Assembly: GCF_046773475.1 (NCBI RefSeq)
Contig: NZ_CP177239.1
Coordinates: forward strand, 2,170,001-2,234,000
Direction of reading: 5' to 3'
Source of the DNA: Nitratireductor aquimarinus
GTDB taxonomy: Bacteria; Pseudomonadota; Alphaproteobacteria; Rhizobiales; Rhizobiaceae
Length of the DNA: 64,000 nucleotides
Each line of letters starts with the position of its first letter. The first letter of the stretch is position 1. The position numbers and the translations under genes are program-made. Below, one piece after another: positions 46,613-55,977 of this stretch. The notes below the pieces were generated by a model. That model was not told the DNA's origin. It did not search any database and saw only the letters and a program-made list of their open reading frames with translations.

Positions 46613-47635
46613 ATGAAAAAACTGGCAATTGCTGCCGTAACCGCCGCTGCCCTTGCGGGCACTGCGCTTTCGGCTTTGGCCGAGGACTTCAAGATCGGTC
46701 TGTCGAACGGCTGGGTGGGCAGCGAATGGCGCACCCAGATGATCGAGGAGGCCGAGGAAGCCGCCGCCGCCTGGAAGGACAAGGGCGTGAATGTCGAAGT
46801 GGTCGCCCAGAGCGCCAATGTCGACGTGCCCGGCCAGATCGCGCATGTGCGCAACTTCATCAGCCAGGGCGTTGACGCCATCATCATCAACCCCAACAGC
46901 CCGACCGCCTTTGACCCGGTGTTCGCGCAGGCCAAGGAAGCCGGCATTCTGGTGATCGCCACCGATGCCGAAGTCTCTTCGCCCGACGCCCTTTACGTGG
47001 GCATCGACCAGAAGGGCTGGGCCATGGAAAGCGCCAAATGGCTGGCCGACACGCTGAACGGCGAAGGCAAGGTCGTCGCCATCAACGGCGTTGCCGGGCA
47101 CCCGGCCAACGAGATGCGCGTTGCGGGCTACCGCGAAGTGTTCGGCGAGCATGACGGTATCGAGATCGTCAATGAAGTGAACGCCAACTGGGATCAGGCG
47201 CAGGGCCAGCAGGCCATGCAGAACCTGCTCGCGACCTATCCCGACATTGACGGCGTTTGGGTGCAGGACGGCATGGCCGCCGGCGCATGGCGCTCCATCA
47301 TGGACGCCGACAAGGCTGGCGACATCGCCGCAACCGGCGAAATCCGCAAGGACTTCATCGACATCTGGACCGAGAACAAGCTGAACTCCGGCGCTTCGGT
47401 GAACCCGCCCGGCGTGATGGCAAGCGCGCTCAATGTGGCCGTGCTGATGCTGCAGGGACGTGAACTGAAGGAGCCGGCCAAGGCAGGGCAGTATGAGAAC
47501 GCGCTCTATCTGCCGATCCCGTTCATCAGTTCGGACAATCTGGAAGAAGTGGCCGCCTCCGTTGACGGAAAGCCGGGCTACTATTCCTACACGAGCTCGC
47601 TTTCCATCGACGACGCGGAAGCGCTGTTCAAATAG
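46613..47635 (+). CDS. Sugar ABC transporter substrate-binding protein (ribose-type, Peripla_BP_4)
   Basis: A 340-residue periplasmic protein. A signal peptide (KKLAIAAVTAAALAGTALSA, cleavage near residue 23) precedes the sugar-binding fold DFKIGLSNGWVGSEWRTQMI. It continues with VDAIIINPNSPTAFDPVFAQ near 81 and the hinge region VWVQDGMAAGAWRSIMDADK. The start is fixed by a GGGAGGAG site. It is the first gene of the operon. The sugar is not identifiable. Confidence 0.93.
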   Translation: MKKLAIAAVTAAALAGTALSALAEDFKIGLSNGWVGSEWRTQMIEEAEEAAAAWKDKGVNVEVVAQSANVDVPGQIAHVRNFISQGVDAIIINPNSPTAFDPVFAQAKEAGILVIATDAEVSSPDALYVGIDQKGWAMESAKWLADTLNGEGKVVAINGVAGHPANEMRVAGYREVFGEHDGIEIVNEVNANWDQAQGQQAMQNLLATYPDIDGVWVQDGMAAGAWRSIMDADKAGDIAATGEIRKDFIDIWTENKLNSGASVNPPGVMASALNVAVLMLQGRELKEPAKAGQYENALYLPIPFISSDNLEEVAASVDGKPGYYSYTSSLSIDDAEALFK

Positions 47636-47654
47636 GACGATGCCGGAAAAGGCC

Positions 47655-47761
47655 CCTCGCCCTCACCCTCTCCCCACATGCGGGGAGAGGGAGACATCCA
47701 CGCCACGGCCATTCTCCTTCGCGACGTTGACGGGAGAAGGCGCGGCGGGCGGATGAGGGAC
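47655..47761. repeat. Composite palindromic repeat between binding protein and ATPase genes
   Basis: A perfect 10-bp hairpin (CCCTCTCCCC at 47666-47675, GGGGAGAGGG at 47682-47691) lies 31 bases after the binding-protein stop. It is followed by TTCTCCT/GGGAGAAGG arms and a GGATGAGGG end (to 47761). This type of element is common between alphaproteobacterial genes. It could stabilise the upstream mRNA and lower expression of the downstream genes. Confidence 0.55.
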
Positions 47762-47792
47762 TGACGCCGGCCTTTCAGCGATTGATGTAGAC

Positions 47793-49298
47793 ATGACCAA
47801 ACTGAAGCTCAGCGGTGTAAGCAAGGCTTACGGCGCCACGCTGGCGCTACGCCGTGGCGACCTTGAACTGGACACCGGCGAAGTGCATGTGCTGATCGGC
47901 GCCAATGGCTCCGGCAAAAGCACGCTTTGCAAGATCGTGGCCGGCAGCGTGCGCCCGGATGCCGGCGATGTGCTGCTCGACGGGCGCGCGGTGACCGTGA
48001 GCGGGCCGCGTGCGGCGCAGGCGCTGGGCATCGGCATTTTCTATCAGGAACTGAGCCTCGCCGATCATCGCAGCGTGGCCGAAAACATCTGCCTGCCCGA
48101 CCTGCCGAAGCAGAGCGGGTTCTTCATCGACCGGGCGGCATTGCGCGAAAAGGCCGAACGCTACATCGCGCTGTTCGAGGCCGTGGCCGGTGCGGAACTC
48201 AGGGCCGACACGAATGTGGGCGATCTGCGCGCCGACCAGCGGCAATTGGTGGAGATCATGAAGGCGCTGGCGACGGAAGCGCCGGTCCTGATCTTCGACG
48301 AACCCACCTCCGCCCTCGACCGCGCGCAGGTGGACCGCTTCTTCGAAATCCTGCGCGACCTCAGGAATGACGGCCGCAGCATCGTCTTCATCTCACACCG
48401 CATGGACGAGATCTTCGCCATCGGCGACCGCGTGACCGTGATCCGCGATGGCGAGACCATCGACACGATGGCCATTGCGGAAACGACGCCGGAGGCCGTG
48501 ATCCACATGATGGTGGGCGAGCAGGAAGAGCTTGCCGCCCCACAGCAAGCTGCGCCACCCGCACAGGCAGCATCCACCGATGCGGCGCTGACGGTTGAGA
48601 ACCTCACCGGCGCAGGCTTTCGCGATGTGAGCTTTACGGTCAGACGGGGCGAAATCCTGGGCCTCGGCGGCCTGCACGGACAGGGCCAGTCCGCTCTCCT
48701 GAAGGCGCTTTTCGGCGCGCCGCCGCCCAGTGCCGGCGAAGCGCGGATAGCACGAGAGCGGCTTCGCACCGACAGCCCGCGCAGCGCCATCGCCCAGGGC
48801 GTGGCCTATGTTTCCGGCGACCGGAGCCGCGACGGGGTGATCACCGGACGTCCGATCCTCGAAAATGTCACGCCCATCCATGCGCTGCGCAACAGGCTCG
48901 TGCTGGCGCGCCCGGGGCAGCTCGCTGAAAAGGCGCTGCCGGCGCTCAAGGCGCTGAACACGAAATTCGCCGGGCTTTCCCATTCCATCGGCTCGCTTTC
49001 GGGCGGCAACCAGCAGAAGATCGTGATCGCCCGCTGGCTGATCGACAAGCCCGACATCCTGCTGCTCGACGACCCGACCAAGGGCATCGATCTTTCGGCC
49101 AAGACAGACCTTTTCGCGCTGATCCGCAGGCTCGCCGAGGAAGGGCTCGCCATCGTGCTCTATTCGTCGGAAGACGCCGAGCTCCTGAACAATGCCGACC
49201 GCATTCTCGTGTTCAACGGCGGCGCGGTGAGCCGGGAGCTGAGCGGCGCGGAGCGCACCCGCTACAATCTCTACCAGGCAGCCTACGAGGCGGCATGA
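47793..49298 (+). CDS. Sugar ABC transporter ATP-binding protein (RbsA/XylG type, two domains)
   Basis: A 501-residue double ATPase. Domain 1 has Walker A GANGSGKST (about residue 38), an unusual signature (LRADQRQLVEIMKA) and Walker B LIFDEPTSALD. Domain 2 has the degenerate Walker A region GGLHGQGQSALLKAL normal for this family, signature LSGGNQQKIVIARWL and LLLDDPTKGID. It couples ATP hydrolysis to transport by the two permeases that follow. Its stop overlaps the first permease start by 4 bases. Confidence 0.94.
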   Translation: MTKLKLSGVSKAYGATLALRRGDLELDTGEVHVLIGANGSGKSTLCKIVAGSVRPDAGDVLLDGRAVTVSGPRAAQALGIGIFYQELSLADHRSVAENICLPDLPKQSGFFIDRAALREKAERYIALFEAVAGAELRADTNVGDLRADQRQLVEIMKALATEAPVLIFDEPTSALDRAQVDRFFEILRDLRNDGRSIVFISHRMDEIFAIGDRVTVIRDGETIDTMAIAETTPEAVIHMMVGEQEELAAPQQAAPPAQAASTDAALTVENLTGAGFRDVSFTVRRGEILGLGGLHGQGQSALLKALFGAPPPSAGEARIARERLRTDSPRSAIAQGVAYVSGDRSRDGVITGRPILENVTPIHALRNRLVLARPGQLAEKALPALKALNTKFAGLSHSIGSLSGGNQQKIVIARWLIDKPDILLLDDPTKGIDLSAKTDLFALIRRLAEEGLAIVLYSSEDAELLNNADRILVFNGGAVSRELSGAERTRYNLYQAAYEAA

Positions 49299-50287
49299 TG
49301 ACGACCAACGCTTCTCTTACAAAACAGGATGGCGGCGGTTTCGGCACGCTTTTGAGGCGCTTTCCGTTCCTGCCTGCCCTTCTCATTTTCGCGGTGCTTC
49401 TGGTGCTGAACGGCATCTTCGAGCCCAACAGTTTGAGTTTTCGCTCGCTGACGGGCCTCGTGCGCACCTATATGGCGCTGATGCTTCTGGCGGTTGCCCA
49501 GACCTATGTGGTCTATGCCGCCGACATCGACCTTTCGGTCGGCGCCATCGCCTCGCTGGTCAATGTGACGATCATCGTGCTGATGCAGCATATGGGCGGT
49601 GGGGGGCTCTCGGTGCTGGCCGCGCTCGGCGTGGGTGTTCTCGTCGGACTGGCCTGCGGCCTCGTCAACGGTTTCGTGGTCGCGGCGCTGCGCCTGCAGG
49701 CCATCGTCGCCACCTTCGCCACAAGCATCTTCTTCACAGGGCTGGCGCTGGTGATCCTGCCGGTGGCCGGCATGCCCGCACCGACCGTTTTCTGGCGCAC
49801 TTATGGCGGCAGTTTCTTGGGCATTCCCTTTGTCTTCTATGCCGCTGTGGCGCTTGCAATCCTGCTTTATCTATTGGCCCGCACCCGGCTTGCCACGCAG
49901 CTTCTGGCGGTGGGCGACGGGCAGCAGGCGGCCTTCCAGAGCGGGCTTCCCGTCACCGCGATCCGCATTGGCGGCTATGCGCTGTGTGGCGTGTTCGCTG
50001 CCCTTGCCGCCTTCTGCATCACCGGTGACACGGCAAGCGGCGACCCGCTGGTCGGCGCGAAGATGACGCTGTTCAGCGTTGCCGCCGTGGTGCTTGGGGG
50101 CAGCGCTCTTTCCGGCGGGTTTGGCACGGTTGCAGGCTCCGTCATCGCGGCGCTGATCATCGGGCTCATCAATTCGCTCGTCTTCTTCGCGGGCACCCCC
50201 TCGCACTGGCAGAACCTGGTGCAGGGGCTCGCCATTCTCGCCGCGCTGATGGTGGGTGTTCTCGTCAGCCGCAGGGGGCGCGCATGA
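49295..50287 (+). CDS. Sugar ABC transporter permease 1 (RbsC family)
   Basis: A 330-residue membrane protein with about eight to ten spans. It carries the BPD_transp_2 features AADIDLSVGAIASLVNVTII near residue 70 and AAVVLGGSALSGGFGTVAGS near 265. It overlaps both the ATPase stop and the next permease start (ATGA), so the operon is tightly coupled. It forms a heterodimeric channel with the second permease. Confidence 0.93.
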   Translation: MMTTNASLTKQDGGGFGTLLRRFPFLPALLIFAVLLVLNGIFEPNSLSFRSLTGLVRTYMALMLLAVAQTYVVYAADIDLSVGAIASLVNVTIIVLMQHMGGGGLSVLAALGVGVLVGLACGLVNGFVVAALRLQAIVATFATSIFFTGLALVILPVAGMPAPTVFWRTYGGSFLGIPFVFYAAVALAILLYLLARTRLATQLLAVGDGQQAAFQSGLPVTAIRIGGYALCGVFAALAAFCITGDTASGDPLVGAKMTLFSVAAVVLGGSALSGGFGTVAGSVIAALIIGLINSLVFFAGTPSHWQNLVQGLAILAALMVGVLVSRRGRA

Positions 50288-51240
50288 ACCGGCTGATCGA
50301 CATTGCCAAGAACCCGCTCACCATCGCACTGGTGCTGATCGCAGCACTTCTGTTTCTCGGCAACACGCTTTCGCCGGGCTTCGCCTCGGGCGGGCAAATC
50401 CTGCGGCTCCTCATCGTGGCGGCGCTGCTGGGCATTGTCGCGGCCGGCCAGAACCTCGTCATTCTGGGCGGGCGCGAGGGCATCGACCTGTCCGTCGGCG
50501 GCGTGGTTTCGCTTTCGGCCATTGTGGCCGGCAATGTGATGAACGGCATGGATGGCGGCATCCCGCTAGCCATTCTGGCCTGCGTGGCGACCGGCGCGCT
50601 GTTCGGCCTGTTCAACGGGCTCGGCGTGACGCTGCTGCGCATTCCCCCGCTGGTGATGACGCTTGGCATGCTGGGCGTGCTTCAGGGGCTTCTGGTGGTG
50701 ATCCGGCAGGGCATTCCCTCCGGTCGCGCAGCCCCGGCCCTTTCGGAATTCGTGACCCGGCCATTCCTGCTGGGCCTGCCGGGCATCATCTGGCTGTGGA
50801 TCGGGGTTGGCCTGCTGATGGCCTTCATCCTGCACCGCACCGTGTTCGGCCAGCGCATCTACGCCATCGGCTCCAACGAGCAGGCGGCCTTCATGGCCGG
50901 TGTGCCCGTGCGGCGCACGCGCATCGCTCTCTTCATGCTGTCGGGCGTGTTCGCCGCCATTGCCGGGCTCTGCCTGCTTGGTTATTCCGGCTCCTCTTTC
51001 GCAAATGTAGGGGAGCAATACATGTTGCCATCGATCATCGCCGTGGTGTTTGGCGGAACCCCGCTTTCCGGCGGCAAGGGCGGCTATACCGGCACCATGG
51101 CCGGCGCGGTTCTGCTGGTGGTGCTGCAAAGCATCCTGACCACGATCAACATCGATGAATCCGGACGGCAGATGGTGTTTGGCGCCACGCTTCTGGTGCT
51201 GATGCTGTTCTATGGCCGCGGTCGGGGCCTGCGCGCATGA
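50284..51240 (+). CDS. Sugar ABC transporter permease 2 (RbsC family)
   Basis: A 318-residue protein of the same family as its neighbour. Key segments are GREGIDLSVGGVVSLSAIVA near residue 65, RQIPSGR-like loop near 140, and AVVFGGTPLSGGKGGYTGTM near 255. The presence of two different permease genes rather than one suggests a heterodimer. Its stop overlaps the lacI start by 4 bases. Confidence 0.93.
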   Translation: MNRLIDIAKNPLTIALVLIAALLFLGNTLSPGFASGGQILRLLIVAALLGIVAAGQNLVILGGREGIDLSVGGVVSLSAIVAGNVMNGMDGGIPLAILACVATGALFGLFNGLGVTLLRIPPLVMTLGMLGVLQGLLVVIRQGIPSGRAAPALSEFVTRPFLLGLPGIIWLWIGVGLLMAFILHRTVFGQRIYAIGSNEQAAFMAGVPVRRTRIALFMLSGVFAAIAGLCLLGYSGSSFANVGEQYMLPSIIAVVFGGTPLSGGKGGYTGTMAGAVLLVVLQSILTTINIDESGRQMVFGATLLVLMLFYGRGRGLRA

Positions 51241-52256
51241 ACCGTCGACCCAAGATCAAGGACATTGCCGAGGCGCTGGGCGTTTCATCCGCCACCGTGT
51301 CGCGCGCGCTGAGCGGCAGCGATCTGGTGACGGAGGAGACGCGCGCGCGGGTGCGCGAAACAGCGGACGCCCTGCACTATCGGCCAAACGCCAGCGCCCG
51401 CAGCCTGCGCACAGCCCGCTCCATGGCGGTGCTGATGGTGGTGCGCGATGTGGGCAACCCGTTCTATCTCGACATTCTGAAGAGCGTGGAGGCCACCGCC
51501 CGCGCCGCCGGCTACTCGGTGCTGATGGGCAATACAGAGAACGATCCCGAGCGCGAGATCGAGTATTTCGACATGCTGCGCGACGGTCATGCCGACGGCA
51601 TGATCCTGATGACGGGCAAGCTGCCGGCGCAGGAGGGCGCGCGCAACAGGCTGCCGCCCAATGCGCCCATCGTGGTGGCGCTGGAAACCATTGAAGGCTC
51701 CGGCTTTCCGCATGTGCAGATCGACAATGTGGCCGCCTCCTGCGAGGCGGTGGAGCATCTGATCGGACTTGGCCACCGGCGCATCGCCCATATTTCCGGG
51801 CCGGTTCCCGAAGTGATGAGCCTTCGCCGACAGGAGGGCTATCGCCGCGCCATGCGCAATGCCGGCCTTGCGATTGCCGAAGGCTATGAGCAGCGCGGCG
51901 ACTACCTGCTGCATGGCGGGGCTGCGGCCTGCAAGGCGCTTTTCGAACTCGCCGAACCGCCGACCGCGATCTTCGTGGCCAATGACGAAATGGCCTTCGG
52001 CGCGGTTCATCACCTGCGCGAGATCGGCCGCGACGTGCCCGGCGATGTGTCCGTCGTCGGCTTCGACGATCTCTATCTGAGCGAAGCGTTCTACCCGCCG
52101 CTGACCACGGTGCGCCAGCCGCGCACCGACATCGGCCGGCAGGCCATGGGCATGCTGCTCGAAATGCTTTCAGGGGCCGCCGTGCCCAGGGAACCCGTGG
52201 TGCTGCCAGCCACGCTGCGCGTGCGCGGCACCACCGCACCACCGAAAACAGAATGA
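51237..52256 (+). CDS. LacI-family transcriptional regulator
   Basis: A 339-residue regulator. The N-terminal helix-turn-helix (KIKDIAEALGVSSATVSRAL, residues about 6-25, with the hinge LHYRPNASARSLR) is followed by a sugar-binding domain ending in FYPPLTTVRQPRTDIG. It is encoded inside the operon between permease 2 and the oxidoreductase, overlapping both by 4 bases. It should repress the operon through the two AATCGATT palindromes at 46461-46495 until the sugar or its product is bound. Confidence 0.93.
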   Translation: MNRRPKIKDIAEALGVSSATVSRALSGSDLVTEETRARVRETADALHYRPNASARSLRTARSMAVLMVVRDVGNPFYLDILKSVEATARAAGYSVLMGNTENDPEREIEYFDMLRDGHADGMILMTGKLPAQEGARNRLPPNAPIVVALETIEGSGFPHVQIDNVAASCEAVEHLIGLGHRRIAHISGPVPEVMSLRRQEGYRRAMRNAGLAIAEGYEQRGDYLLHGGAAACKALFELAEPPTAIFVANDEMAFGAVHHLREIGRDVPGDVSVVGFDDLYLSEAFYPPLTTVRQPRTDIGRQAMGMLLEMLSGAAVPREPVVLPATLRVRGTTAPPKTE

Positions 52257-52270
52257 AAGGGGAAACAACC

Positions 52271-53509
52271 ATGTCCGCACAGCCCGGAAAACGCCTGCGC
52301 ATCGGCCTTGTCGGCACCGGCTTCATTGCCGAATTCCATCTGCGGTCCATGCTCGGCGTGCGCCATGTCGACGTGACCGGCGTCTACAGCCGCAAGGCGG
52401 AGAACCGCGAACGCATCGTGAAGCTGGTGGCGGAACTGGGGCTGGGCGACTGCAAGAGCCATGACAGTCTGGCATCCATGCTGCAGGCCGAAGATGTGGA
52501 CGCGGTCTGGATTCTCTCCCCCAACGACACGCGCCTCGAGACGATGCGCACCATCCATGACGAAGTCGTTTCCGGGCGCAGCAAAGTGTTTGCGGTGGCC
52601 TGCGAAAAGCCGCTTGCCCGCACGCTGTCCGATGCGCGTGAGATGCTGCGGCTCGTGGAAGACGCCAGGCTGAACCACGGTTATCTGGAAAACCAGGTCT
52701 TCGCCCAGCCGGTCCTGCGCGGCAAGGAGATCATCTGGCGGCGTGCCGCCTCCACCACCGGACGCCCCTATCTGGCGCGCGCGGCAGAAGAGCATTCCGG
52801 CCCGCACGAGCCGTGGTTCTGGCAGGGCGACAAGCAAGGCGGCGGCGTTCTGCTCGACATGATGTGCCACAGCGTTGAAGTGGCCCGGCACCTTCTGACG
52901 GAACCCGGCAGGAAGCGGGATTCCCTGAAGCTGAAGGCCGTGCATGGCACCGTGGCCAACCTCAAATGGACACGCCCGCGCTATATCGAAGACCTGAAGA
53001 ACCGCTTCGGCCCGGAAGTGGATTACGCCAACCGCCCCTCCGAGGACTTTGCGCGCGGCAATGTGATCCTGGAGGACGAGGACGGCAACGAGCTGATGAT
53101 CGAGACGACAACCTCCTGGGCCTATGTGGGGGCGGGTCTGCGCATCCAGCTGGAACTGCTTGGGCCGGAATACGCCATGGAGTTCAACTCGCTCGGCACC
53201 GGCCTGAAAATCTTCATGTCGCGTGAAGTGAAGGGCGAGGAAGGCGAGGATCTGGTCGAGAAGCAGAATGCCGAACAGGGCCTGATGCCCGTGCTGGAGG
53301 ACGAGGCCGGGATCTATGGCTACACGGATGAAAACCGGCACATGGTGGAGTGCTTCCGCAAGGGCGAGGAGCCGCTGGAAACCTTTGCCGACGGCGTTGC
53401 CGTTCTGGAAATTCTGATGGGTCTCTACCTGTCTTCGGAGACCGGCGACACGGTGCGTTTCCCGAACCCGGACCTGGAAAACTACGTGCCTCTGGTGGCG
53501 CGTCGATAA
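52271..53509 (+). CDS. Gfo/Idh/MocA family oxidoreductase
   Basis: A 412-residue NAD(P)-dependent sugar dehydrogenase-type enzyme. A Rossmann start (LRIGLVGTGFIAEFHLRSML, residues about 8-27) is followed by the EKP motif (ACEKPLARTLSDAREM, near 115) and a C-terminal Gfo/Idh/MocA substrate domain. The ATG at 52271 is chosen because of the AAAGGGG site; an ATG at 52253 overlapping lacI is in frame. It is the last gene of the operon and probably oxidises the imported sugar or cyclitol. Confidence 0.92.
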   Translation: MSAQPGKRLRIGLVGTGFIAEFHLRSMLGVRHVDVTGVYSRKAENRERIVKLVAELGLGDCKSHDSLASMLQAEDVDAVWILSPNDTRLETMRTIHDEVVSGRSKVFAVACEKPLARTLSDAREMLRLVEDARLNHGYLENQVFAQPVLRGKEIIWRRAASTTGRPYLARAAEEHSGPHEPWFWQGDKQGGGVLLDMMCHSVEVARHLLTEPGRKRDSLKLKAVHGTVANLKWTRPRYIEDLKNRFGPEVDYANRPSEDFARGNVILEDEDGNELMIETTTSWAYVGAGLRIQLELLGPEYAMEFNSLGTGLKIFMSREVKGEEGEDLVEKQNAEQGLMPVLEDEAGIYGYTDENRHMVECFRKGEEPLETFADGVAVLEILMGLYLSSETGDTVRFPNPDLENYVPLVARR

Positions 53510-53520
53510 CCCACCAATCG

Positions 53521-53553
53521 TTCGCCGGCGGGCCTCTCCCGCCTGCCGGCGAA
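53521..53553. terminator. Bidirectional hairpin between convergent genes
   Basis: TTCGCCGGC (53521-53529) and GCCGGCGAA (53545-53553) form the outer stem, with an inner GGG/CCC pair. It lies between the stops of the oxidoreductase operon and the beta-lactamase gene. No T-run is seen. Confidence 0.6.
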
Positions 53554-53561
53554 TGGCCCTG

Positions 53562-54761
53562 TCACGGCTGTGCCTGCTTCAGGGCTGCAAGAATGCGATA
53601 CCCTGCCCGCACCCGGTCACGCACCGACACATTCCTGTTGGCCAGAATGGCCACGCCGATCCTGCGCCCCGGCACAAACGCCACATAGGCCGAGAAGCCC
53701 CTCGTGGAACCGGTCTTGTTGACGAGCACCTTACGGCGCGGCGGGAATGGCGGCTTCAGATGCATGGCAGGAACATCGTCGCGCGCCATTCTTCTGGAAT
53801 TGCCATCGAGCAGACGCTTCAGGCTGACCGGATAGGCATATTGCTCCCAGACCAGATCCTGCGTGATGGCGTCGGCCTTGTAATAGCCGGTGAGCGCCTG
53901 ACCGATGGCGCTTTGCATATCCGGCTCCAGATCCCCGCTTTGCATATGCGCCTCGACATAGCGGATGAGATCTGTCGCCGTTGTCTTGACGCCGTAGGGT
54001 GCAGAGGCCAGCGCATTGTCTGACAGGCGGGCGGGTTCGTTCTCCGTCGTATAGCCCTGCGCATAGTCCTTCATCCGGTCAGGAGGAACCTGCGTATAGG
54101 TGTTTGCGAGCCCCAGCTTCGGCAGGAGCAGATTTGCGAGGGCATCGTCATAGTCCCGCTGCAGGGCGTCGGCCGCGATGGAACCGAGAAGCGCGATGCC
54201 GATATTGGAATAGGTGCGCTCCGTACCCGGCGAATAGCGACGCTCCCAGCCCCTGCAATAGGCGACAAGCGCGTCCTGACTGTCCACGCCCGAAGGCAGG
54301 AAGAGTTCGAGCCCGCTCGTATGGGTCGCCAGTTCCAGAATGCGCACGGCATCGAAAGCGCTTCCTTCAAGCGCCGGCAGGCGCGAACTGACCTCGTCGA
54401 AAAGCGAGAGCTTTCCCTGCACATGCGCGTAGGCCGCAAGCAGACCGGTGAAGGTCTTGCTGATCGAGCCGATCTCGAACAGCGTGTCGTCATCCACCGC
54501 CGCACCGCTTTCACGCGAAGCGACGCCGTAGTTGAAGATGCGATGTTCCCCCCCGACCGTGACCGCGATTGCAAGACCGGGAAGATCGTGGTCCTGCATG
54601 AGCCGCTGCGCTTCGGCTTCGATTGTCGCGACTGGCTCTGCCAACTGACTGACATCCGCAGCCCGCGCGGGCGAATGGGGCTCAAGAGCAAAAAGAACCG
54701 GTGCAGCGACAACCGCCAGAATGCTGAAAGACGCCGCACGACGCCAAAGCTTATGAATCAT
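53562..54761 (-). CDS. Class C (AmpC-type) beta-lactamase
   Basis: A 399-residue exported serine hydrolase. A signal peptide (residues about 1-35) precedes the catalytic domain with all class C motifs: Ser99-Ile-Ser-Lys102 in FEIGSISKTFTGLL, Tyr184-Ser-Asn186, and Lys349-Thr-Gly351 in NKTGSTRGFSAYVAFVP. Length and the GVAILANRN end also match AmpC. It should hydrolyse cephalosporins, although related esterases share parts of this pattern. No ampR regulator lies next to it, so it may be constitutive or regulated elsewhere. Confidence 0.9.
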   Translation of the reverse strand: MIHKLWRRAASFSILAVVAAPVLFALEPHSPARAADVSQLAEPVATIEAEAQRLMQDHDLPGLAIAVTVGGEHRIFNYGVASRESGAAVDDDTLFEIGSISKTFTGLLAAYAHVQGKLSLFDEVSSRLPALEGSAFDAVRILELATHTSGLELFLPSGVDSQDALVAYCRGWERRYSPGTERTYSNIGIALLGSIAADALQRDYDDALANLLLPKLGLANTYTQVPPDRMKDYAQGYTTENEPARLSDNALASAPYGVKTTATDLIRYVEAHMQSGDLEPDMQSAIGQALTGYYKADAITQDLVWEQYAYPVSLKRLLDGNSRRMARDDVPAMHLKPPFPPRRKVLVNKTGSTRGFSAYVAFVPGRRIGVAILANRNVSVRDRVRAGYRILAALKQAQP

Positions 54762-54867
54762 AAAATTACTCTAAAATATCAATAACTTGCCCCTTGTAGA
54801 AGGAATTACGCCAATTTGCAGAAATCATAAAGCGCACCGTTTCAACAAATCTGGCGACAAAATGAAA

Positions 54868-54910
54868 CAGGCGGACGGCGCCCCCGGAATGCGGGGGCGC
54901 CGTCTGCCTG
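54868..54910 (-). terminator. Terminator of the formamidase operon
   Basis: A 13-bp perfect stem (GACGGCGCCCCCG with CGGGGGCGCCGTC, 54874-54904) extends to about 19 bp (54868-54910). It lies 48 bases after the fmdB-like stop, and the minus strand downstream is T-rich (TGTTTCATTTTG). Confidence 0.8.
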
Positions 54911-54957
54911 AAAAGCACCCTGAATCGGCCTGAAGGCCTGTGTACGCGAGCGCGAAC

Positions 54958-55263
54958 TCAGCAGTGGCCGATCATCCATTTCTTGCGTGGAGAAGGCGGG
55001 CCCTTCTTGCCGATATTGCACAGCGAACAGCCGCAACCGGCCAGATGTTCCTTCTTGACCACGCGCGGCTCGCTGCCGCTTTTTTCCGAGCGCGCCAGCG
55101 CGCGCCGGAGCGTGCCGTTCATGAGGCTGAGGCTTGGCGCGGCCACATCGCGACTGCTCGGCGTCTGGCAGCTCGGGCAGGCGCATGCATTGCCTGCATA
55201 AGCCATGGACGTCCACTCGTCGAAAGGTCCGCAATCTTCGCAAACATAATTGTAAAGCGGCAT
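54958..55263 (-). CDS. FmdB-like zinc ribbon protein
   Basis: A 101-residue protein. Residues 1-40 form the FmdB/CxxC zinc ribbon (PLYNYVCEDCG then CACPSCQ). The rest is basic, with a second cysteine cluster (LAGCGCSLCN) and a Lys-rich end. The ATG at 55263 has a GGAGA site. FmdB was named from the formamidase operon of Methylophilus, where a regulatory role was proposed. Here too it follows formamidase and a channel gene. Its function in this operon is inferred from that association. Confidence 0.88.
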   Translation of the reverse strand: MPLYNYVCEDCGPFDEWTSMAYAGNACACPSCQTPSSRDVAAPSLSLMNGTLRRALARSEKSGSEPRVVKKEHLAGCGCSLCNIGKKGPPSPRKKWMIGHC

Positions 55264-55325
55264 GTTGGTCTCCGAAAATTCTGTCTCGCATGGTGCGGCG
55301 GCCTGACGCCGCCGCACGAAAAAGC

Positions 55326-55838
55326 TCAGAGCATTCCCTGAAGCAGCAGGAACCCCGGCAGCCAGCCGGTGATGATGCCCGTGAGGAGCGTGACAACCGC
55401 AGTGGCCTGCAGGATCGGACGCTTGAGGGCAAGCAGCAGGAAATACATGAACCAGAGCACCGCCCAGATGGCCCAGTTGAGGCCGAGCCAGGTGTCGGTG
55501 AAGGTCTGCGCGCCGGCCAGTCCTTCAATCGCGATGGGCACGACGGTAATTGCCACGAACAGGCTGAACCAGCCGAGCCCGCGGCCATCCACCGCGACCA
55601 CGCGGTTGTAGGCGACCCAGAGATAGGTGGTGGTGAACAGCAGCGTCAGCGCCGCAGACTTGATCGACGCGGCATCCGCCGCAGCGCCGAATGCCGAAGC
55701 CAGCGCGACGCAGAGCGTGACGAAGCCGGACACCACATTGATGACGACAATTTCCTTGTCGTCGATCTTTCCCATCAGCCACAGCCCGTTGAGAAACAGG
55801 ACGGCGCCGACGTAAAGCAAGGCAAACCCGAGCAGCAT
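55326..55838 (-). CDS. AmiS/UreI-family amide/urea channel
   Basis: A 170-residue protein with six membrane spans, matching the size and sequence pattern of the AmiS/UreI channels (LLGFALLYVGAVLFLNGLWL at the start, LLFTTTYLWVAYNRV near 88, LNWAIWAVLWFMYFLLLAL near 120). These are proton-gated or open channels for urea and short amides. It lies between the formamidase and fmdB genes, so it probably lets formamide in. In contrast, the other amide operon in this window uses an ABC transporter. Confidence 0.9.
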   Translation of the reverse strand: MLLGFALLYVGAVLFLNGLWLMGKIDDKEIVVINVVSGFVTLCVALASAFGAAADAASIKSAALTLLFTTTYLWVAYNRVVAVDGRGLGWFSLFVAITVVPIAIEGLAGAQTFTDTWLGLNWAIWAVLWFMYFLLLALKRPILQATAVVTLLTGIITGWLPGFLLLQGML

Positions 55839-55977
55839 GGCAGCTCTTCCTCCCGAAAGGCGGGTTCAGCCGGGTCCCACCCCGGCTGTCCCACTCGTTT
55901 CTTTTGAAAACGGCCCGACGGAGCACCGGAACAACCGGGAGGCGGCCTGCGCCTCCCCGCCCGATGCTCCAGGCCAC

